Assembly (NCBI GenBank): GCA_963576565.1
Contig: OY755038.1
Span: 62,348,366 to 62,412,365, forward strand
From: Aspidapion aeneum
Lineage: Eukaryota; Arthropoda; Insecta; Coleoptera; Brentidae
DNA: 64,000 bases
Reading direction: 5' to 3'
The notes beneath the pieces were generated by a model. The model was given only the letters and a program-made list of their open reading frames with translations. It did not search any database and had not been told where the DNA came from. The translations under genes were made by a program, and so were the position numbers. Position 1 is the first letter of the stretch. Every line of letters begins with the position of its first letter. Below are positions 33,011-44,741 of the stretch, piece after piece.

Positions 33011-35260
33011 TTGGTCAACGACCAATATCAGTTTTTTAATTTTAATTGGCGATAAGTTATTACAAAAAAACTACAAAAGGTCATATTTTTTCATATTTCA
33101 GTGGCGCGCATTTAAATAAGTATAGCTCGAAAATAAATCCTATGACCCTCCCAATTTTTTTTGGTAAAAATATAAGGAGGTTTGGCCTTCAACATATCTC
33201 AAATTCAGCTCATCTGGCGCATCCCGGTAAACAATGTATTCAGTGCCTCCTCCTTTCATTAAAGAATCAGGCACACCTCTTATGGGATTTCTGTAATTCG
33301 TCAAACTTCATGAAATTTTGGTATGTTGTAGACTGGACCTTTCTTATCAAAAGTTCTCATGGACCCAACTCAAATTAATGACCAGTTTTTGAAATACAAG
33401 GTGTTAAAAGTGATGATGTTTAAGACGAATAATAGCTCTTTAGATGGGTTTTCCAAACATATATACAATGTTAGTATTACATACAGTGTGTCCACGTAAG
33501 TTGGCGGCATATGGGAAACTTTTTTATTATTCAATTATGCAAATCCTGCATCGATGAATTAGAGACATGCATGCATATTTAACCATTTGTTCAGGAATTT
33601 CTTCTATGGCTTGAACAACGGCTGCCTCAAGTTCTTATATCTTATTATTAGTAGAAGAATAAATTTTATCCTTTAGGTATCCCCAAATACAAAAATCAAG
33701 AGACGTAACGTCCGGCGAACGTGCAGGCCAGGCAACTGGACCTCGATTTCCGATCCAGTTATTTTCATGTTACTAATTCCAATAGTCGGTTATGATTCTT
33801 GCATTATGTGGAGGTGCTCCATCTTGCTGGAAACACATGTTTGCTACATCTTGAAGAAACAAATTTTCTAAAATTTGGTCAACGACCAATATCAGTTTTT
33901 TAATTTTAATTGGCGATAAGTTATTACAAAAAAACTACAAAAGGTCATATTTTTTCATATTTCAGTGGCGCGCATTTAAATAAGTATAGCTCGAAAATAA
34001 ATCCTATGACCCTCCCAATTTTTTTTGGTAAAAATATAAGGAGGTTTGGCCTTCAACATATCTCAAATTCAGCTCATCTGGCGCATCCCGGTAAACAATG
34101 TATTCAGTGCCTCCTCCTTTCATTAAAGAATCAGGCACACCTCTTATGGGATTTCTGTAATTCGTCAAACTTCATGAAATTTTGGTATGTTGTAGACTGG
34201 ACCTTTCTTATCAAAAGTTCTCATGGACCCAACTCAAATTAATGACCAGTTTTTGAAATACAAGGTGTTAAAAGTGATGATGTTTAAGACGAATAATAGC
34301 TCTTTAGATGGGTTTTCCAAACATATATACAATGTTAGTATTACATACAGTGTGTCCACGTAAGTTGGCGGCATATGGGAAACTTTTTTATTATTCAATT
34401 ATGCAAATCCTGCATCGATGAATTAGAGACATGCATGCATATTTAACCATTTGTTCAGGAATTTCTTCTATGGCTTAAACAACGGCTGCCTCAAGTTCTT
34501 ATATCTTATTATTAGTAGAAGAATAAATTTTATCCTTTAGGTATCCCCAAATACAAAAATCAAGAGACGTAACGTCCGGCGAACGTGCAGGCCAGGCAAC
34601 TGGACCTCGATTTCCGATCCAGTTATTTTCATGTTACTAATTCCAATAGTCGGTTATGATTCTTGCATTATGTGGAGGTGCTCCATCTTGCTGGAAACAC
34701 GTGTTTGCTACATCTTGAAGAGACAAATTTTCTAAAATTTGGTCAACGACCAATATCAGTTTTTTAATTTTAATTGGCGATAAGTTATTACAAAAAAACT
34801 ACAAAAGGTCATATTTTTTCATATTTCAGTGGCGCGCATTTAAATAAGTATAGCTCAAAAATAAATCCTATGACCCTCCCAATTTTTTTTTGGTAAAAAT
34901 ATCAGGAGGTTTGGCCTTCAACATATCTCAAATTCAGCTCATCTGGCGCATCCCGGTAAACAATGTATTCAGTGCCTCCTCCTTTCATTAAAGAATCAGG
35001 CACACCTCTTATGGGATTTCTGTAATTCGTCAAACTTCATGAAATTTTGGTATGTTGTAGACTGGACCTTTCTTATCAAAAGTTCTCATGGACCCAACTC
35101 AAATTAATGACCAGTTTTTGAAATACAAGGTGTTAAAAGTGATGATGTTCAAGACGAATAATAGCTCTTTAGATGGGTTTTCCAAACATATATACAATGT
35201 TAGTATTACATACAGTGTGTCCACGTAAGTTGGCGGCATATGGGAAACTTTTTTATTATT
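32673..35260. repeat. 864-bp tandem triplication
   Basis: Units begin at 32673, 33537 and 34401, all with atgcaaatcctgcatcgatg. Units 1 and 2 look identical. Unit 3 differs at a handful of positions (for example ggcttaaac for ggcttgaac, and one extra T in the T run near 34880). Units 1 and 2 end 48 bp inside the end of the MITE that is complete only after unit 3. On the minus strand each unit carries the same transposase remnant. Confidence 0.95.
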
Positions 35261-36047
35261 AGCTTTACGGAAAAAAGTTATCCTTCATAAAAAGTTCTGC
35301 ATGGTCCAAAACCTAAAATGCAACCATCAGATGTTAAATTTTTTCAGTCATATTACGAGGTTTGTCAAAAAATGTGATTTTTGCTCTAAAGTAAAGTACC
35401 TTTCTTTTTGACAATATCGAAAATGTTTATAAAGAAAAGATGTTTAGAATTAAAAATAGCTTTCAAATATTCAACATTGTTTATTTACATTAAAAAAATA
35501 TTTTTTTCTACATTTTCTCTGCGATTTGGTGGAAATTTAAGTTTGCACATTAATTGCATTGCATTTATTAATTATAAATTTGATTAAACAATTTTGAAAT
35601 ACGATTGTTGACGTTTCTTCGAATTTTCGATATTTAGACAGTTCGCAAAGCCTACTTTAATTATCAGTTTTAAAAAATGCCAGTGCATCCTAGATTAATT
35701 ATGCATTAATGTGCAAACTTAAATTTCTAACGTAATCGCAGAGAAAATGTAAAAAAAAATATTTTTTTAATGTAAATAAACAATGTTGGATATTTGAAAG
35801 CTATTTTTAATTCTAAACATCTTTTCTTTATAACAATTTTCGATATTGTCAAAAAGAAAGGTACTTTACTCTAGAGCAAAAATCACATTTTTTGACAAAC
35901 CTTGTAATATGACTGAAAAAATGTAACATCTGATGGTTGCATTTTAGGTTTTGGACCATGCAGAACTTTTTATAATGAATAACTTTTTTGCGTAAAGCTA
36001 ATAATAAAAAAGTTTCCCATATGCCGCCAACTTACGTGGACACACTG
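35213..36047. mobile_element. 835-bp MITE with long TIRs
   Basis: cagtgtgtccacgtaagttg at 35213 and its inverted copy ending at 36047 are flanked by TA on both sides. The arms pair for about 345 bp at more than 95% by eye, leaving about 100 bp of spacer. No coding capacity. It is nested in the larger fold-back element. Confidence 0.9.
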
Positions 36048-36049
36048 TA

Positions 36050-37270
36050 TATTTACGATTTATTTATTATTTTCAATCTGTACCTTTAGCACATTATCTA
36101 CAGGGTGTATAAGTAAATACTAATCGAACGTGTTAACGAGAAGCAAGCTTTAGTATGTTGTAGTGCCTTGCTCATCACAAGTTCTCATGGGACCAGCTTA
36201 AATTAATGACCAGTTTTTTAAATACAGGGTGTTTATTATTTGTCCAAGAAGCATTATGGATCTTAAGACGGGTTTTCCAAACATAAACGCAATTTTACTA
36301 TTACATATATTTCCGATTTATTTATTATTTTTAATCTGCACCTTTAAAACATTATTTACAGGGTGTTTAAGTAAATATTAGTCGAATGTTTTAATGAGAA
36401 ACAAGCTTTAGTATGTACTTTGCACATCAGAAGTTCTCATGATTCCAACATAACATAATTTCCAGTTTTCGAAATAATAAATAGTGTTGAAAGTAATAAT
36501 GTTCAAGAAGCATAATAGCCCTTTTAACGGATTTTCCAAACATATACGCAATGTTACTATTACATGTAGAGTATTAATTAGTTTTTTTAATGATTCTTGA
36601 CTTATTAAGTATTTAATAAAGGGTGTTTCAGCAAATATCTTTTTGTAATATATACTATTAAAAAATCTATGTATTGTATATATTATTAAGCATCCTACTA
36701 TTAACATAGTACTTTACGCGAGTTTGTGCAACAAAAAAAGTGAAAAGGGACTAGATAGATAATGTTCTAAAGGTGCAGATTTAAAATAGTAAATAAATCG
36801 TAAATAAATGTAATACTAACATTTAATTCGAAAATTCGTAAGACCCATTATGCTTCTTGGACAGTATTACTCTCAATACCCTGTATTTTAAAAACTGGTT
36901 ATTAATTTAAATTCAGCCCATGAGAACGTTTCATGAGCAAGGTGTAATCTACATCATACTAAAGATTGTTTCTCATTAAAACATTCGATTAATATTTACT
37001 TAAACACCCTGTAGATAATGTTTTAAACATTGATTGAAAATAATTAATAAATCGTAAATATATGCAATACTAACATTGCGTATATGTTTGGAAAACCCGT
37101 CTAAAGAGCTAATATGCCTCTTGAGCATTATCACTTTCAACACTCTGTATTTCAAAAACTGGTGATTAATTTGAGTTGGACCCATGAGAACTTTTGATAG
37201 GAAAGGATCAGTCTACAACATACCAAAATTTCATGAAGTTTGACGGATTTCAGAAATCCCATAAGAGGCC
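36050..37270. repeat. Direct and inverted copies of a ~240-bp unit
   Basis: Phrases such as caagctttagtatgt, ttctcatg, gaccagtttt and gggttttccaaacata recur near 36130-36290 and 36380-36550. They recur in inverted form near 36800-36990 and 37010-37260. The inverted copies are close to the last part of the 864-bp unit, so the arms of the fold-back element extend far inward. Confidence 0.7.
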
Positions 37271-38490
37271 TGATCCTTTGTTTGCAAGATGGCGGCGATA
37301 TTTCCATTTTTCAAAAAACACAATTTTTAGTTTTTGCTTGATATTTTAAAAACCCCTGTAGATATTTTTAAATGTGATACGGCATCCGATTGGGCTAGAA
37401 TAGCGTAACTTTTTTCTCATTTAAACAAACTCGTATCTCTTACCGTTTCCGAAATTCCCATGTAGTTGCTTTTATTTGGGACACCCTGTATATTGAAATT
37501 TGTAAATATGTGAGTTTTGAAAAATTTTTAATTTTTTTTTAGAACTTTGAAAATATTATAAATTTTTTTATTGAAACTCATAAAAACTTTAAAAACTTGA
37601 AGAAAAATGATTTACGTCTACATTCATAATAGTTATTATTAGGTCGTAGGCCGAGAGTAAGATATTTTTTCTTACCCCAGGTGGTAGGTAATATTTACAC
37701 CGACACATAAAATAAAAAAGTGATCTGTGTATTTGATCAAACCTACTTATCCGGGGTCCTTATAATATAAAAACGTTGTAATTTCTCGCGCAGATACAAA
37801 AAATGCGAAAAACGCTAAGAATCACAAAAGTTTGCTGTTTAAAAAATATAGAACATTTTTTGAATGATGTCAACATTGCTTTACAAATTAGCTTTCCGAC
37901 GTAAATGTGTGTGTTTTTTGTAATTTATTTGAAATTTTGTGGATCTACGGACAAAACAAACCCCGTGTTTGGATTCGGTGCATCGAGATGTAGAGACCTT
38001 TTTTTGTTTTATTTGCCGAAGTTATTATTGTTTGTTTATTATTACGTTTTTCCGCGTCTTTTTTGTGCACTTTTTCCACAGGCGATTTTTTCTTTGAGTG
38101 CTTTTTTTCCTATGCGCTTATATCCTGTATTCTGATAAAGCAAGAACAAAAATAATAAAAAAATGAGCCTTTAACTTATCTTATACTTTACATACTTTTT
38201 CGGGTTCTTGGGGAGGAGGTAATTACCCCCTTTAAATCCCCCCGCCCCCCGTAGAACCGTCAATGTCTGTATTATAAACAGGTTCCCAAAATGAATGGTT
38301 TTCTCCCTGTTAGTAATTCTTAATATTAAAAGTCACCTCAATTTAAATAATATATCTCAATCGAACATTCTATTTTGCAATAGTTCAATCAATATTGAGA
38401 AATGAAAACATAATTTGGAGTGTAATTATTTATACTAAAAATTTTTATAGAAATAAAATTTCGGACTTCCATTGTCTTTATTTATTTTAA

Positions 38491-38532
38491 AACACGACGT
38501 TTCGGTTAGTATCTCTAACCGTTATCAAGTGT
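38491..38532 (-). ncRNA. Hammerhead-ribozyme-like motif
   Basis: The minus strand reads CTTGATAAC, then stem II CGGTTAG/CTAACCG around a 5-base loop, then GAAACGTC. This is the layout of Penelope hammerheads, whose ACGT stem III is self-complementary and needs a dimer. The usual core CTGATGA is here TTGATAA: C3 to U and G8 to A, which would keep a pair between positions 3 and 8. Activity is uncertain. Confidence 0.55.
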
Positions 38533-38583
38533 AAACTAAACAATCTAGTCTTTAGGCTACTACTTATATGACTTGGTGTGCAG

Positions 38584-38940
38584 TCAGGTGTGACGGCCCG
38601 CCCCCTTTTTAATCCTAAGACGCCTGTTTTCCTTAAGGAGTGGTTTCCATATGTTTGGTATGTCCGTGCTTGGTTGACTGAAAACTTCTTTATTCTGCAT
38701 TATAAACGCAGCTTCAATAAACTTTCGTTTTCGCCAATGCGACTCCTTATGTAAAACTTTAGCTTCAGACCACTGAATCCTGTGATCATTTGACCATGCA
38801 TGATCTGCTAAACCGGATTTTTCAATATCCCCTAATTGGGTACTTTTTAGATGTTCATTTACTCTAACCTGAAGAGGGCGTTTCATTTCACCTACATATG
38901 ATTTACCACACTCACACGGGATTTGGTAAATACATTCCTT
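38584..38940 (-). pseudogene. Penelope GIY-YIG endonuclease domain, fragment
   Basis: From about 38940 the minus strand encodes NNKECIYQIPCECGKSYVG, then RVNEHLKSTQLGDIEKSGLA, ADHAWSNDHRI and a helix with RKRKFIEAAFIM, ending at a stop at 38584. This is the GIY-YIG fold of Penelope-like elements: I-Y-Q at the GIY position, YVG at the YIG position, a catalytic-type Arg, and a Glu in the FIEA helix. It cuts DNA for target-primed integration. The reverse transcriptase is absent, so this piece is not autonomous. Confidence 0.82.
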
Positions 38941-39418
38941 ATTATTTAAGGGATTGTTTTAAAATAAATAAAGACAATGGAAGTCTGAAATTTTATTTCT
39001 ACACAATCATTGTCTACGAGTTTCAAACAAAAAATTTATATATTATAAAAATTATTTAAAAAGTATTAATCAGAATCATTGAAAGATGTAATAATAGGAC
39101 CTTTTGAAATGACAAAAATTATTTAATGCCACGTTTTATAAAAACACTCCACGATATATCAGCTTTGAAAACAGTTGTTTGCAAATATCTCAGGAACGAA
39201 AGCTCCTACGAAATTTTTGGTTATAATTCAAATTATTGAGAAAAATGTATTCTACTATATTCCGAAAAATATTGGTGCGATGATCCGTTAAATTTATCAT
39301 ATTTTTAATTTTTAAATGGATTTGGCCAAAATCTAATTAGCTCGTAACAGTATCGAACACTTTTTTTCATGAAAATTTCATGAGTATCCTTTTCTATTTA
39401 GACTACTAAACTACTTAC

Positions 39419-39534
39419 ATGCAGTAAGCCTCACTGGATCCAATAAGGGATCAGGTACGATCGGGTCGTCTTTGGCGTTGACAAATACCATTGGATGCTC
39501 GATGTTGTTTAGATAGTTAATGCTAGAAGCCCAT
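39419..39534 (-). CDS. ABHD2: ABHD2-like hydrolase, exon with catalytic Asp
   Basis: The minus-strand acceptor ttttttgtag precedes 39534 and the donor GTAAGT follows 39419. The 116-bp exon continues the frame as WASSINYLNNIEHPMVFVNA then KDDPIVPDPLL. The Asp of the DDP motif is the catalytic acid in this family. One base is left over for the next exon (30996). Confidence 0.92.
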
Positions 39535-39704
39535 CTACAAAAAATAAAATATATATATATATTAGTTTACAAACGTAGCGAGCAGACTTATAAAGTGCTG
39601 ACAATTTTAACGTCATGCCTTAAATTCGTGATTTTAAATTTGAGTCTGTGTTTCTAAACTACATATTTGTTTTTTTTTTAATATAATAAAACCCTTATAT
39701 AAGG

Positions 39705-39905
39705 TCAGTGGCGTATATAGAAAAAAGTTTCGGGGTGGGCCCGAGGCAGTTTGGGGGGGGGGGGGGGGCGAGACCCCATGAGGGCGTATTTTATGCTATT
39801 TTATGTTTTTATTCATGAAATATGTCGAAAATATCTAAAAAAATCTTAGCTTCGGGGGGGGGGAGGGGCCCGGGCCCCCCAGGCCCCCCATATATACGCC
39901 TGTGT
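39705..39905. mobile_element. Small MITE with GGCGTATATA ends
   Basis: cagtggcgtatatag on the left and the inverted cacaggcgtatatat on the right enclose about 200 bp, with G-runs of up to 17 near 39750 and G/C-runs near 39860. It lies in the intron just upstream of exon 39534. Confidence 0.6.
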
Positions 39906-40299
39906 ATAAGGTCAATTTTAAGAAAAAACTTTATATGATCGTCTGTTCTAAATATCTTAACTTTTTTATATTAATATCTGATACTCCTCTAGATATCTTT
40001 GTGAAATTAGGCGGAAATTGCCCTCGGTATTTTTGAAGCCCCTGTTTTTTTTTTACTAAAACTTATTTTTGAAGTTCTTATTCTTTGTTGAGCAAATGGC
40101 ATCTCTTGATTGCTTTTTCATATAACATATAGTTTTCGCTAGATCCCTTTAAATAAAATCCGACGGCAGTTCTCACACGAACGCCACTAGTTAAAAAAAC
40201 ATGTTATACAACCCAACAAAACTAATGATTATTATTGTACAATCGCACAAAAAATTAACAGCAGAGTTACATCTGACACTGATCCTTTAGATTATTTAA

Positions 40300-41620
40300 A
40301 ATAAACTTTTATTGCAGACAACTTTTTGCTTACACCAACAGATATTATTGAAATTAAAGCTGTTATAAAAAGCACAAAAAACCGTCATAGTGCAGGTATC
40401 GATGAAATTCCTCTGACAGTGTTCCTTAATCTTGACGACATTATTTTACATATATTGGCTCAGGCAATAAATAAAAGTTTTTCAACTGGTCACTTTACTG
40501 AATGTTTAAAGACATCTTTAGTATTTCCGTTGCAGAAATCAGGTGCTCATGATAATCCAGCTAATTTCAGACCATTTCTCTTTTACCTACCCTATCCAAA
40601 ATAATCGAAAAAATCGTTAAGAAGCGTATGCTACAATTTCTCAATAAACATTTTAAACAAGTTTCAGTTTGGCTTTTAAGAAAATAAAAGTACAAATGAC
40701 GCTGTCTTTTCATTTTTAAAGGAACTTTATTTAAAGCGAAATAATCAGGAATATGCTGCAGCTATTTTTTGTGACTTTAGTAAAACCTTCGACTGTGTTA
40801 ACCATAAATTGCTTTTAAAAGAATTATATGTGTATGGCTTAAGGGGAATAGTGTCTGAGAATTTTTCAGATCATATTTAAATTGGAGAAGGCAAATGGTC
40901 CACAGGGTTCTGTTCTTAGTCCGGTTTTTGTCTTTTATTTATTTATTTATTTAATCGACTTTTATTAGAAAATAAGGCAAGGTTTAGTCACAGACTATTC
41001 TTACACCTAACCTTAAAATATCATCTTATATATCAATGATTTGATCATGCCCCGGACATTTTGAGGCAGATTATTTCTCGAGACATAGGCAAGTTCAAAG
41101 AGTGGTTCAAAATTTTTGGGAATTTATATATATCAAAGTTTGCCAAACTTGCCTCTGGATGTTTTGCATTGCTTTAATTGAGTCGTTTTTACGTTATAAA
41201 GTAGCCTTCTGGGTTTTTTATAGCAAAACTCTTTTGGAGTCAGTCTTTATTCTGCAGAAACGCGCAGTAAGATATTTATGCGGTGCTGATGCAAGATAAC
41301 ACTGCAAACCTCTATTTCTAAAGCATCAGATTTTAACAATAACATGTATTTTGATATTGGAAACAGTTTGCTTAATTTTTAAAAAGTACAAGGTGTAGTT
41401 TTTTCTTTAAGCTATAACTTTCGGAACCAAGAAAATATTCCCCTTCCAATTCCCAAATCAGCTCTCACAAAACAATCCTTGATATATGATAGCATTAAAA
41501 TATTTAATAAATTACCCGCTATCTCTAAAAAACTTGATAATGTACAAACTTTTAGAAAAACAGTTAGGTTTTAAAAATATACTAAGATCTATCTAGTTAG
41601 GATTTTATCAGGCTAATACT
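40300..41620 (+). pseudogene. Decayed LINE reverse transcriptase (CR1/Jockey group)
   Basis: A good frame runs 40326-40604: KSTKNRHSAGIDEIP, then LKTSLVFPLQKSGAHD and NPANFRP, all typical of the RT fingers region. After a frameshift, SKIIEKIVKKRM and a palm motif AAIFCDFSKTFDCVNH (near 40755-40805) follow, then stops. A C-terminal piece VFILQKRAVRYLCG lies near 41240-41280. A TTTA-repeat-bearing patch at 40935-41030 breaks the middle and may be a small insertion. It lies in an ABHD2 intron, antisense to the gene. Confidence 0.8.
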
Positions 41621-42860
41621 ATCGAACAATATACCTGGTATATGTTTGATGCTAATACGTAATTTACTTGATTGTGTGTAGGTTTTATTTGTTGTTTGTG
41701 AATCCCTTGGTACCCTTGTATATTTTATAATTTTGCGGGTTTTTATTATTTTTTACTTAATTTATGTTTTTTTACTTATTAAATAAGTATATTTTTGCCT
41801 AAAATAACACCCTTTAGCTTCGTAACTAAGCATTTGCGGACCTATGTTCACAAACACTATTGGTCCTATTTTTATGCAAGGACCCCCAAAGGATAGCGCT
41901 TACTTTTGATTTACCCTGTATATGTATATCACAAAACAGTAACGTAAACACAGACGTGGCGTCTTTTTGACCCTGCAATAACTTCAAAATTAAATTACAA
42001 CGTAAAGCTGCCAAAATCAACACGACGTTCTCAACACGGCTTTGAAACTGGAAGACGGAAAGGTACTGACCCGCTTGGCTTGATAGATAATAATAGGAAG
42101 GGCAAGAAACAGATTGGTCAGGGAGTCAAATTGACTCCGCGTCTGTAGTTACGTGTTAAATTTAACTTGTTTCATATAATTTTAATTTTTAACTTAAGTC
42201 ACAAAATTTTTGTTTTCTGGCTTTTATGTAATTTTATGTCTAACCGGAAGTTTTTCGCTTTGTCTATAAAGATTCACTATATTTTTACGACAATAAAGCA
42301 TATTGAAATTGAAAATCAGAAAATACCTCGTAATGAATGGAAACTGTGTACCAAATTTCACAAAAATATTTAGAGCATTATCACAAGAATTAATATAAAA
42401 ATATTATGTTTTTGTAAATTTGATTGTAATTAACCAACTCTTGATGAAGTGTTTACCGAAGCAAAAGCTTTGGTCTACAATAATTGCTCAAAATTCGGTT
42501 GAAATTATTGGTTAATATTGAAGTAATGACTTAAAAGATTATTGAAAATGGGGCGCCGCAAAATGAGGCACTTTTATTTTTCTGATCGGGCCCAATATTA
42601 CCATGCTTTGTAAGCATACTTTAGCATACATTACTGCAAAACTTTAAGTTAATATGTTAATTCTTTGGACATTTATCACTGAACGAAGCAGCAATATTAA
42701 ACATTAGCTGCATGCCAATTTCGCTATTTTGTCAGCTACATGACGTAGTGCTCGCGTTTTGGTCCGCGCTGTTGACAAACCGTGTACTAGTGTATCGTGA
42801 CATACCCCAAAAAGTTCTAAGAAAACAAGAGAAATTAAATTGTCAAAAAATGTCACTTAC

Positions 42861-43094
42861 TTGTACAATTCAGTAACGCTTCCAAAAGAATGAACCTTCC
42901 TAGTGTAAGCCTCGTCTAATTCAGGCAAAGTGGCTGCCGAAATAATATCGTTTTCTGACAGGTTGTGTCTTTGTTTAACATCTTCTCTTAGCAGGACATT
43001 GCTGTGACGTAGGATGAGATTCTTCATATTTTCTGTCATAACGTAGAGGTAGAAACGGCGAAAGTTTTGCCAGTTAAGAAGGAACTTGGTTCCC
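42861..43094 (-). CDS. ABHD2: ABHD2-like hydrolase, middle exon
   Basis: The acceptor aatttaaaatttttag ends at 43095 and the donor GTAAGT follows 42861. The 234-bp exon encodes GTKFLLNWQNFRRFYLYVMT and the alpha-helical cap region to SFGSVTELY, as in ABHD2. Both phases fit the neighbouring exons. No frame damage is seen. Confidence 0.92.
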
Positions 43095-43417
43095 CTAAAA
43101 ATTTTAAATTTCAACGTAATATTGTGAGAGTCACTTACAAATATTTAACAGGGTTGAGCAGGGTATTTTTTTGCGAAACACAGATTTTGAAATACAGTGT
43201 TTTTTATGCTAAATTAGCGCCTTCGATGTGACGTCTGTTCACATTCTAATACCACTAGATAGATTTTTAAGAAATTTTCAGGAAATGTACAAAGAGAAGA
43301 AATAAAGTATTATTAATCCTAGGTTTCCTGGCGTTGAATAACTTAAATATAAATATGTTTATAATGGACCATCGAATCATGCCATTTTCAAAAAATAATG
43401 GTTACAGATAAAAAACA

Positions 43418-43760
43418 AAAAGCAACCTTGGTAGCACATTGCGTTAGCGTGCTGAACAAGTGAGTTAGGCTATTGCTGCAGTGGCGGGTTTGAATACAGT
43501 CGGTGTAGATGTCCTTGGGCAAGTGTAAAATGTAATTTTGTCCTATTCAAGCAACTAGGTTGGACAAGATCAGATATCTCGTGAAGGCAGACTTTGTTGC
43601 AAATTCCCCTAGTCGGGAATTCATTCTACGGGGTAAAAGGACCGGATAAAGTAATACCCAGTCTGAGGATCTAACGATGGCCAATAACCAGTGCGGTTAG
43701 GCATTACGAAATGGCGGCCTTAGTGTCGGCAAAAAAGTCATAGTTAACAAAAAGAAACAA
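43418..43760 (+). mobile_element. tRNA-derived SINE-like repeat
   Basis: The head has an A-box-like ttggtagcacattgcg (43427-43443) and a B-box-like gggtttgaatac (43486-43497) at tRNA spacing. A tRNA-unrelated body of about 230 bp and an A-rich tail near 43740-43770 follow. It lies in an ABHD2 intron. No target duplication was determined. Confidence 0.5.
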
Positions 43761-44134
43761 AAGTTATTTTTTTTTAAACCCTGACAATATTTTTTTATTT
43801 GGTTGGAGCTAGTGACTTTTTGACGTGGGTTTTAGTTTGCTAGGTTTTTAAGGTTTATGGTAGGTACATAATGTAGTACATGCTGGACATGATCAGTTAA
43901 AAAATAACACGCAAATGTTTATAAAGTGTTTACCAATCTCATCTTCCTTGAGATCTTCAAAACCGTTAAGCCAGTTACTACCAAATAGAGCTAAGACCAT
44001 TATTTAAAACATAGGCTTTTAATAGAAACAAAATTAAGTTCGTTTAGTTGGGTTTGATCCCCCCAGAAAAAAGGTTCAACCTTATTACACCTATCTTTTC
44101 TGCACTCGCGTTGGGGTTTAAAAGTAAGACTTAC

Positions 44135-44321
44135 TCTAAGGCGTCATATCCTTGGCATATCGATATCCCACCCATAATATTTGCGTGTTTCTCTTTCTGG
44201 GTCTCTCCAAGATATTTGGTGACTATATTTCCACCCAGACTGAATCCTACGCACACAATTTTTGTACCAGAATGTCTTGCAAACAGGTTGGTCAGCATCG
44301 CATGGTAATCGTTGGTACAAC
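44135..44321 (-). CDS. ABHD2: ABHD2-like hydrolase, exon with nucleophile serine
   Basis: The acceptor cttttttctag precedes 44321 and the donor GTAAGT follows 44135. The 187-bp exon encodes CTNDYHAMLTNLFARHSGT, then IVCVGFSLGGNIVTKYLGE and GISICQGYDALE. GFSLGG is the nucleophile elbow (G-x-S-x-G) with the catalytic Ser; ABHD2 has the same local sequence. Confidence 0.95.
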
Positions 44322-44741
44322 CTAGAAAAAAGTTTGTGAAAATTATTCACTATATCATTTCTCCTTATATAGATATATAAAAAAGTTTTAAAAAAGCTAT
44401 TCATAATCATAATTATGATAACAATAAATTTTGATATCTTTAAAGCCTACTTAGGTAAGCATTTTATTTCTTAAAAAATTTGAAGCAATGTGGATTCTAG
44501 AGTAAATACCGTATGGGTAAGTAATTAAAGCATTTAATAAAAAGTTTTCACCCTTCTGTTAACTGTGCTCGGAAGGTTATCAGGAAGAAGGAAAAATACA
44601 ACCAATTTTACGAAAACATTCATGCCGATTCAGTTAGATTAAAATGACTTTTATTTTATAAGGTTTATTTATGATTTTTCTTATTTTTCAACCTCTGAAA
44701 CTGAAACTAGGGATGGCTACTTTTTATAAATGTTATTATTT

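Larger units (their letters stand above)
31997..37488. mobile_element. 5.5-kb fold-back element with TA duplication
   Basis: The ends cagggtgtcccaaataaaag (31997) and its inverted copy (37488) are flanked by TA (31995-31996 and 37489-37490). Terminal inverted repeats extend about 215 bp at roughly 90% identity by eye. Between them are an 864-bp tandem triplication with mariner-type transposase relics, a nested MITE (35213-36047), and further direct and inverted copies of a unit of about 240 bp (36050-37270). The TA duplication and relics point to the Tc1/mariner superfamily. Confidence 0.85.
38448..39001 (-). mobile_element. Penelope-like element fragment with inverted ends
   Basis: tagaaataaaatttcggact at 38448 is repeated in inverted form ending at 39001, about 45 bp each side. 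Between them, on the minus strand, lies the C-terminal GIY-YIG domain of a Penelope-like element, followed by a hammerhead-like motif. Truncated Penelope copies with inverted ends are known, which fits. Confidence 0.8.
30997..39418 (-). other. 8.4-kb intron of the ABHD2-like gene, filled with transposons
   Basis: It lies between two phase-matched exons and holds the 5.5-kb fold-back element (31997-37488) and the Penelope fragment (38448-39001). The remaining parts (30997-31990 and 37490-38447) show no gene; both contain G- or C-runs near a ggcggttctag/gtagaaccg phrase that may mark another degraded element. Confidence 0.75.

Noticed and set aside
33046..33378. 110-codon frame on the plus strand, repeated identically at 33910-34242
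   Set aside because: It is antisense to or beyond the transposase relic in the tandem unit, has no recognisable domain, and is not open at the corresponding place in unit 3. The identity only reflects the duplication.
32673..35260. CRISPR-like or satellite array
   Set aside because: Three 864-bp units made of transposon sequence, in a eukaryotic intron; no short repeats with unique spacers.
37905..38135. 76-codon hydrophobic frame as a small membrane protein, and the similar-looking minus frame at 31077-31340
   Set aside because: Composed mostly of T- or A-run codons (Phe, Leu) in low-complexity DNA. No support beyond an open frame.
39745..39900. G-runs as a functional G-quadruplex switch
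   Set aside because: The run is a homopolymer inside a small MITE and could be a sequencing or assembly length error; there is no regulatory context.
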